A stretch of DNA of 64,000 nt. Source: Roseateles puraquae. GTDB taxonomy: Bacteria > Pseudomonadota > Gammaproteobacteria > Burkholderiales > Burkholderiaceae_C. Under the pieces are notes generated by a model. The model searched no databases. It had not been told where the DNA came from and worked only from the letters and a program-made list of their open reading frames with translations. The stretch lies in contig NZ_NISI01000004.1 of the NCBI RefSeq assembly GCF_002205845.1, positions 1-64,000 on the forward strand, in the 5' to 3' direction. Both the position numbers and the translations under genes were made by a program. Positions 58,641 to 64,000 of this stretch are shown here, piece by piece (the first letter of the stretch is position 1; each line of letters opens with the position of its first letter).

Positions 58641-59846
58641 TCAGGGCTTGGCTTCGCGCGCCTGCCGATCCCGCAGCAGACTCAGCGCCAACCCGAGTTC
58701 TCCTTCCGCCGCGCGCCGCTCGGAAAAACGATGCATGCGCCCGGCCGATTGGCAATCGAACCCGACCGACCCGCCGGCCTCCTCTGCAAACACGTCCATG
58801 GCCGCCTTGAGCGTCGCCGCGTCATGGGATTGGGCCGACGCCGGCACGCCCACACGAGCGGCCACTGACTGCGCGATCCTGGCATCCACGAGGTCTCGCG
58901 AGGCCGACAGCAACTGAGCCGCTGCGGCCCGGCAGCGCGGCAGGCGGCGCGAATGCGCGGGATGCTGCACAGCGCAGGCGCGCGTCAGGCCCACCATGTC
59001 CACCCCCGGCATCGCTGCATCGATGCCGATCACCTTGACCAAGGCGTGCTCACGCGCGAGGCCATCGGGCTCCATCGAAGCGATGGGCGCCACCTGCGAC
59101 TCCAGCAGGAACGAGCCGGCTGACAACTGCGTGCGCGAAGCCACCTGGGCGAGCGCAGCATCCGCCGCGGCCTCATCACGTTGCGAAACCGCCCGCACCA
59201 GCAGCCGCAGCCACGGCCGCGCATCCCCCGGATCAAGCGCCGCCCAACGTTCGATGCTGAGCTGCTGGCACTGAGGCCCCGGAGGGCCGTGCACCGGCGA
59301 ACCGCACGAGGTCAGTGCCATCTGGTACGCCGTGGCGTCTTGGCTGCCGGCCGCCAGCAGCGCCGCACCTTCGACATCGCTCATGACGAGACGAGCCGCC
59401 ACCTGCTGCCGGATCGTGCCCGCCGCCAGCCGGCTGGCCATGCGGCTCAGCGCCAGATCGCCTTGCTGCATCGAGCGGTCCATCTGCGCCTTCAACCAGG
59501 GCAGCCCCCGCTGCCGGATCTCCTCGGCTGTCCATCGGCCGACACCGCACAGTTCGATCCCCTCCGGCGGTACCTCGTCTTGCGCGGAGGCCTGTGCACC
59601 CTGTGCCCGGCGCTGGCCGCCGGGCTCGCTGGCCGCGCGTGCGGACGCTCCGCTCGCCGCCGAGCCCGGTCGTGGTCGCGCTGCAGGGGTTGGCCAGTTT
59701 GCCGGGCGGCCAGCTCTGCCGGGCACGACGTCTGGGGCCGACGGCGCCGGGCTGGGCGCCGAATCGTGCACGGCATGCCAGCCCAACCCGGCGACCAGGC
59801 CGACCAGCACCAGCGCGGCAAGCAGCTTGCGGCCGCCGTCGCCCAT
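58641..59846 (-). CDS. Membrane-anchored protein of unknown function, third gene of an AlgZ/LytTR operon
   Basis: The 401-residue protein starts MGDGGRKLLAALVLVGLVAG, one N-terminal membrane anchor or uncleaved signal, then a Pro/Ala/Ser/Arg-rich linker (about 30-90) and a helical domain with paired Cys residues (IELCGVG, TSCGSP, PQCQQ, RACAV, RCRAA, DCQSA). I recognise no named family. Its ATG overlaps the LytTR regulator stop by 1 nt (TGATG), so it is coupled to the two-component pair and may be a signal-input or output partner. It converges on the kinase-TPR gene 22 nt away. Confidence 0.72.
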   Translation of the reverse strand: MGDGGRKLLAALVLVGLVAGLGWHAVHDSAPSPAPSAPDVVPGRAGRPANWPTPAARPRPGSAASGASARAASEPGGQRRAQGAQASAQDEVPPEGIELCGVGRWTAEEIRQRGLPWLKAQMDRSMQQGDLALSRMASRLAAGTIRQQVAARLVMSDVEGAALLAAGSQDATAYQMALTSCGSPVHGPPGPQCQQLSIERWAALDPGDARPWLRLLVRAVSQRDEAAADAALAQVASRTQLSAGSFLLESQVAPIASMEPDGLAREHALVKVIGIDAAMPGVDMVGLTRACAVQHPAHSRRLPRCRAAAAQLLSASRDLVDARIAQSVAARVGVPASAQSHDAATLKAAMDVFAEEAGGSVGFDCQSAGRMHRFSERRAAEGELGLALSLLRDRQAREAKP

Positions 59847-60676
59847 CAGCCCTTCAACCCCGCCAGCGCCTCCCGCACCGCCGCCACCTGCCGGCGCGAC
59901 ACCGACAGCCATTCATCCACGTGCACGATGCGCACCGCCCAGCTGTCGGCGGCCTCCGGGGCGCCGCCACCGTCCAGCTCACCGAAGTCGGTCGGCGCAT
60001 GCCGCTCCAGCTCCCGCACCGCCCATCGCGCCACCAGCGCATTGCGGTGCACCCGCAGGAAGCGGTCGCCCAGGCGCTGCTCCAGCTCCGACAGCGCGCC
60101 GTCCATCACGAGGCTCTCGCTGGCAGTACGCAGGGTGAGGTACTTGAGCTCGGCCTTGAAGTACAGGACGTCCGACACCGGGATGCGCAGCAGCCGGCCC
60201 CGGTCGGTCAGCGTGATGAAGTCGTTGGGCTCGGGGGTCGCCGCCCGGTCGCCCTCACCGCCCGGGCCGGCTTGGGCCGCGGCCCGCTCGGCCAGGCGCT
60301 GGGCCGCGCGGGCCAAGGCCGCCTGCAGCCGTTCACGGCGCACGGGCTTGGTGAGGTAGTCCAGCGCCTCCAGCTCGAAGGCGCGCAACGCATGCACCGC
60401 GTGCGCGGTCACGAAGATGATCAAGGGCACCGGCACCCCTGGCAGCCGCTGGGCCAGGCCGTCGGCGAACTGCAGGCCGTCGGCACCCGGCATCTGCACA
60501 TCCAGCAGCACCACGTCGCAACCATGTTCGCGCAGCCAGCTCGCCGCTTGCGAGGCGGTGGCCGCCTCGGCCAGCACTTCACAGCGTGGCTCGGTGATGG
60601 CGTCGACCAGCCCGCGCAGGCGCAGCCGGGCCAGCGGCTCGTCGTCAACGATGAGGATTCGCAGGGGTGTCGTCAT
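59846..60676 (-). CDS. LytTR-family response regulator
   Basis: The 276-residue regulator has a receiver domain (about 1-125: LIVDDEPLARLRLRGL, Asp in VVLLDVQMPGADGL, VTAHAVHALRAFELEALDYLTKPV as pattern) and a C-terminal LytTR DNA-binding domain (about 160-270: DFITLTDRGRLLRIPVSDVLYFKAELKYL, then RFLRVHRNALVA). This architecture is AlgR/LytR-like. It overlaps the upstream kinase gene by 4 nt and the downstream unknown gene by 1 nt. Confidence 0.94.
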   Translation of the reverse strand: MTTPLRILIVDDEPLARLRLRGLVDAITEPRCEVLAEAATASQAASWLREHGCDVVLLDVQMPGADGLQFADGLAQRLPGVPVPLIIFVTAHAVHALRAFELEALDYLTKPVRRERLQAALARAAQRLAERAAAQAGPGGEGDRAATPEPNDFITLTDRGRLLRIPVSDVLYFKAELKYLTLRTASESLVMDGALSELEQRLGDRFLRVHRNALVARWAVRELERHAPTDFGELDGGGAPEAADSWAVRIVHVDEWLSVSRRQVAAVREALAGLKG

Positions 60677-61782
60677 AGCGGCACGAGTATGCGCAAGGTG
60701 AAGCGGTCTTCGGTCTGCTCGATGTCAAACTGGGCCGCGACGTCATGCATCAGCTTCAAGCGCTGGCGCACATTGCGCAGCGCCAGGCCGTGGCCGGCCG
60801 TGCGCGATGGCGCGCCGACGGTGTTCACGATGCAGATCTCGACCTCCGCGCCGTGGCGGCGTGTACGCACCTCCAGCTCGCCGCCGTCGTCGTTGGGCTC
60901 CACGCCATGGCGGACCGCGTTCTCCACCAACGGCTGCAGCAGCAGCGGCGGCACTCGGGCAGCGTTGGCTTCGGGGTCAAGATGCCAGACGATGCGCAGG
61001 CGCTTGCCGAAGCGGATCTGCTCGATGGCAAGGTAGCGGCGGGCCAGGTCGATCTCTTCTTCCAGCGTGACCGAGGCGCTGGCATCGGCCAAGGCCACAC
61101 GGAAGAGTTCGGCCAGGTCCTCCAGCACGCTTTCGGCTCGCGCCGGGTCGACCTGCACCAGCGCAATCGCGCTGTTGAGCGTGTTGAACAGGAAGTGGGG
61201 GCGAATGCGCGATTGCAGCTCCACCAACTGAGCCAGCGCATCCGCAGGCCGCTGGGTGTGTTCGCGCAGCTTGAGCCAGGCCAGGAGCAAGCCCGCGCCA
61301 CTCGCGCCGGCCGCGGCCACGCTGCCCACGCGCCAGGCGGTGGCGGGCTCGATCCAGGTGAAGCTCAGCAGCCCGAAGCCCATCAGCGCGCAGGCGCTGC
61401 CCAAACTCATCAGCACCAGCCACTGCAACGGCTCGGGCAGCCGCGGCCAGAGCTTCTTGGCCGCGCACACGATCAGCAGCCACGACAGCACGGCAAACAT
61501 GGTCACGACGGTGCCGTTGGCGGTCAGCGTGAACCACTGGAACAGGTCTCGTGCCACCAACGCTGCGCCCAGGGCCAGCAGCAGCTGCACGCCAAGCACG
61601 GCCCGCAGCACCAGGCCGACGTGGCAGACGTCGAAGGCCCGGGTGGCATCCAGCAGCGGCGGCGTCCTCAGCTCCGGCAGGTCGGGCAGTTCGGTCGCCG
61701 AAAAGCCGAGCCACTGGCTGAGCTGCATGGACTCATGCCAGACGCTGTGGCGCATGGGGGCGCGGCGCTTGAAGAAGAACAT
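60673..61782 (-). CDS. AlgZ/LytS-type sensor histidine kinase
   Basis: The 369-residue kinase starts [19 protein letters not shown], has four membrane segments (about 50-150) and the His_kinase domain with [18 protein letters not shown] (phospho-His), [29 protein letters not shown] and [13 protein letters not shown]. No extracytoplasmic sensor domain is present, so it may sense within the membrane. ATG 61755 is an alternative start. It is divergent from argH across 90 bp. Confidence 0.92.
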   Translation of the reverse strand: MFFFKRRAPMRHSVWHESMQLSQWLGFSATELPDLPELRTPPLLDATRAFDVCHVGLVLRAVLGVQLLLALGAALVARDLFQWFTLTANGTVVTMFAVLSWLLIVCAAKKLWPRLPEPLQWLVLMSLGSACALMGFGLLSFTWIEPATAWRVGSVAAAGASGAGLLLAWLKLREHTQRPADALAQLVELQSRIRPHFLFNTLNSAIALVQVDPARAESVLEDLAELFRVALADASASVTLEEEIDLARRYLAIEQIRFGKRLRIVWHLDPEANAARVPPLLLQPLVENAVRHGVEPNDDGGELEVRTRRHGAEVEICIVNTVGAPSRTAGHGLALRNVRQRLKLMHDVAAQFDIEQTEDRFTLRILVPL

Positions 61783-61872
61783 GACAGGGGCCCACGAAGC
61801 GGGTTGTTTTGTTGGCGTTCGATAATCCCGGGCTGCGCCGCATTGTGCGCGCTGATTTCCCCACGCTGCCCC

Positions 61873-63270
61873 ATGTCCGACAACCAACTCGCCAACAAAT
61901 CCCAAGCCTGGTCTGCGCTGTTCTCCGAACCCATGAGCGACCTGGTCAAGCGCTACACGGCCAGCGTGGGCTTCGACCAGCGCCTGTGGCGCGCCGACAT
62001 CACGGGCAGCCTCGCGCATGCGGAGATGCTGGCAGCCCAGGGCATCCTGAGCACGGAAGATCACGCCGCCATCCAGCGGGGCCTGAACGAGATCGCCGCC
62101 GAGATCGAGGCCGGCCAGTTCGAATGGAAGCTCGACCTCGAAGACGTGCACCTCAACATCGAGGCCCGCCTGACCGAGCGCGTGGGCATTGCCGGCAAGC
62201 GGCTGCACACGGGCCGCAGCCGCAACGACCAGGTCGCCACCGATGTGCGGCTGTGGTTGCGTGGCGAGATCGACGAGATCAGCAGCCTGCTGCGCGCGCT
62301 GCAGAGCGTCCTGGTGGAAAAGGCCGCCGAGCATGCCGACGTCATCCTGCCCGGCTTCACGCACCTGCAGGTGGCCCAGCCGGTGAGCTTCGGCCACCAC
62401 CTGCTGGCCTATGTGGAGATGTTCGCCCGTGACGCCGAGCGCCTGGCCGACGCACGCAAGCGCGTCAACCGCCTGCCGCTGGGTGCCGCCGCCCTGGCCG
62501 GCACCAGCTACCCGCTGGATCGTGAGCGCGTGGCGCGCACGCTCGGCATGGACGGCGTCTGCCAGAACAGCCTGGACGCGGTGAGCGACCGCGACTTCGC
62601 CATCGAGTTCTCATCGGCCGCAGCGCTCGTCATGATCCACATCTCGCGGCTGTCGGAGGAGCTCATCCTGTGGATGAGCCAGAACTTCGGCTTCATCGCC
62701 CTGCCGGATGCCTTCTGCACGGGCTCGTCGATCATGCCGCAGAAGAAGAACCCGGACGTGCCGGAGCTCGCCCGCGGCAAGACGGGCCGCGTGGTCGGCC
62801 ACCTGGTCGGCCTGGTGACCCTGATGAAGGGCCAACCCCTGGCCTACAACAAGGACAACCAGGAAGACAAGGAGCCGCTGTTCGACACCGTCGACACGTT
62901 GAAGGACACCCTGCGCATCTTTGCCGACATGCTGGCCGGCCTGACCGTCAAGCCCGAGGCCATGCGTGCCGCGGCCCTGAAGGGCCATGCCACGGCCACC
63001 GATCTGGCCGACTACCTCGTCAAGAAGGGCCTGCCCTTCCGTGACGCGCACGAGGTGGTGGCCCATGCGGTCAAGACGGCCTCGCAGCAAGGCGTGGACC
63101 TCGCCGCGCTGACGCTGGCGCAGCTGCAGGCCTTCGATGCCCGCGTGGAGGCGGATGTGTTCGAAGTGCTGTCCCTCGAAGGGTCGCTCAATGCGCGCAA
63201 TGTGCTGGGCGCCACCGCACCCGCCCAGGTGCGCGCGCAAGTCGAGCGCCACCGCGCCCGGCTGGCTTGA
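61873..63270 (+). CDS. argH: Argininosuccinate lyase
   Basis: ArgH splits argininosuccinate into arginine and fumarate. The 465-residue enzyme has [45 protein letters not shown] and the fumarase/lyase signature [17 protein letters not shown] frame extending to 60745 is not real; ATG 61873 gives the conserved start. GATAAT at 61821-61826 is a plausible -10 giving a leader of about 40 nt. Confidence 0.98.
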   Translation: MSDNQLANKSQAWSALFSEPMSDLVKRYTASVGFDQRLWRADITGSLAHAEMLAAQGILSTEDHAAIQRGLNEIAAEIEAGQFEWKLDLEDVHLNIEARLTERVGIAGKRLHTGRSRNDQVATDVRLWLRGEIDEISSLLRALQSVLVEKAAEHADVILPGFTHLQVAQPVSFGHHLLAYVEMFARDAERLADARKRVNRLPLGAAALAGTSYPLDRERVARTLGMDGVCQNSLDAVSDRDFAIEFSSAAALVMIHISRLSEELILWMSQNFGFIALPDAFCTGSSIMPQKKNPDVPELARGKTGRVVGHLVGLVTLMKGQPLAYNKDNQEDKEPLFDTVDTLKDTLRIFADMLAGLTVKPEAMRAAALKGHATATDLADYLVKKGLPFRDAHEVVAHAVKTASQQGVDLAALTLAQLQAFDARVEADVFEVLSLEGSLNARNVLGATAPAQVRAQVERHRARLA

Positions 63271-63314
63271 GCTGGCGCAACACGGCTGATCGACACCCGA
63301 CCTAGCATTCGACG

Positions 63315-63794
63315 ATGACGACCCTCGCCTGGACCGACAAGCTGGTCCTGAACCAGCCCCAGCTCGACCACACCCACGAAGAGTTCGTGGGGCTGCTCAA
63401 TGCCTTTGGCGCCGCGCTCGACGCAGGCGACGACGCCCTTCCCGCCTATCACGCGCTGCTGGCGCACACCGAGGCCCACTTCGCGATGGAGGAGGACTGG
63501 ATGGCGCGCTGCGGCTTCGAGCCGGTGAACTGCCACGCGAGCCAGCACAAGATGGTGCTCAACGTGATGCGCGAGGCGCTGCGCTACGCCACCGAGCTGA
63601 AGGACCGCGAGCCGCTGAACATCCTGCGCACCGAGTTGGCCGGTTGGTTCCCCCAACATGCGGAGATGATGGACGCGGCTCTGGTCTTCACGATGGAGCA
63701 GCTGGGCTTCGACCCGCTCACGGGCGAGCGCCGCGAGGCGGTGGCCGCCGGTGAGAGTGGCTCAGGCTGCGGCGGCAGCAGCTGCGGCCACTGA
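63315..63794 (+). CDS. Bacteriohaemerythrin
   Basis: The 159-residue protein is a four-helix di-iron O2-binding protein. Iron ligands are visible: His in QLDHTHEEF, HTEAHFAMEEDWM, HASQHKMV and HAEMMD. It has an unusual C-terminal tail GSGCGGSSCGH with two Cys and a terminal His. Roles in the family range from oxygen storage to sensing. TAGCAT lies 6 nt before ATG and there is no Shine-Dalgarno. Confidence 0.92.
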   Translation: MTTLAWTDKLVLNQPQLDHTHEEFVGLLNAFGAALDAGDDALPAYHALLAHTEAHFAMEEDWMARCGFEPVNCHASQHKMVLNVMREALRYATELKDREPLNILRTELAGWFPQHAEMMDAALVFTMEQLGFDPLTGERREAVAAGESGSGCGGSSCGH

Positions 63795-63819
63795 CGACAC
63801 CGCCGGGCTGGCGCCCCGG

Positions 63820-64000
63820 TCAGACCGGGTTGTGACGCGCCGCATGCGGATTGACCTCGATGTTGGCCACGTGGCTGATCAACAGCCCGTCCGGCCCGGG
63901 CACCGCCAGGATGGACATGCGGTTCTGCGACGGCGGCCGGGGTTCACCTGACGGCGTCTTGTAGGCCCCCAGCAGCCAGCGCACCACCAGCAGCCGCAGG
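63820..64000 (-). CDS. C-terminus of an unidentified protein, cut by window edge
   Basis: An open minus-strand frame enters from the right edge and stops at 63820. The last residues read MSILAVPGPDGLLISHVANI, then EVNPHAARHNPV. The sequence has normal coding bias for this DNA and no membrane segment. I cannot assign a family from about 60 residues. It converges on the haemerythrin gene, 25 nt away. Confidence 0.6.
   Translation of the reverse strand, partial: LRLLVVRWLLGAYKTPSGEPRPPSQNRMSILAVPGPDGLLISHVANIEVNPHAARHNPV

Overview
The window is GC-rich, tightly packed chromosomal DNA. I read it as a betaproteobacterium of the order Burkholderiales, most likely the Roseateles/Mitsuaria/Rubrivivax/Leptothrix neighbourhood. 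Reasons: a hemC-hemD-hemX-hemY operon, an RpoD with a long Lys/Ala-rich N-terminal extension, a short H-NS-type protein, an Hsp15-type S4 protein, a 4.5S SRP RNA near dnaX, and a TonB-receptor/SapC/cupin/flavin-halogenase locus. The genus is inference. I see no integrase, transposase, CRISPR array or phage gene.

Layout. 1-4.5 kb: recR (cut by the left edge), ybaB and dnaX on the minus strand, then a PurM-like protein, a SirB-like membrane protein and the SRP RNA on the plus strand. 4.5-6.4 kb: three exported envelope proteins, including two DUF4398-type lipoproteins, one fused to OmpA. 6.5-10.7 kb: a Ser/Thr kinase-HDOD-GAF protein and a pseudokinase-HDOD partner. 10.8-17.4 kb: hrpA, a VOC protein, argA, yggX, an H-NS-like gene. 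17.7-25.4 kb: a membrane GGDEF/EAL protein with altered motifs, then dnaG and rpoD (macromolecular synthesis). 25.4-31.8 kb: a cyclase-FHA protein, hemH, hslR and the heat-shock cluster grpE-dnaK-dnaJ behind a near-consensus sigma-32 promoter. 32-36.6 kb: a receiver-TPR protein, a phosphoethanolamine transferase and a radical SAM protein preceded by a LexA-type SOS box. 36.8 kb: tRNA-Arg(ACG). 37-41 kb: the hem operon.

41.2-48.9 kb is the most accessory-looking segment. A TonB-dependent receptor, SapC, a JmjC/cupin-like oxygenase and a flavin-dependent halogenase fused to a second Fe/2-oxoglutarate-oxygenase-like domain lie in one minus-strand unit. A 476-bp control region with several LacI-type operator-like dyads precedes it. 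It looks like an uptake-and-modify system for an unknown, possibly aromatic or glycosidic, substrate.

48.9-64 kb: a BaeSR-like two-component pair divergent from a di-haem cytochrome c peroxidase-like lipoprotein, ppc, an ECF sigma factor overlapping a Ser/Thr kinase-TPR protein, an AlgZ-like/LytTR two-component pair with an unknown membrane-anchored third gene, argH, a bacteriohaemerythrin and the tail of an unknown gene.

A recurring feature is a -10-like hexamer only 6-9 nt before the start codon with no Shine-Dalgarno sequence (dnaX, purM-like, argA, dnaG, the cyclase, hemC, haemerythrin), which suggests that leaderless mRNAs are common here.
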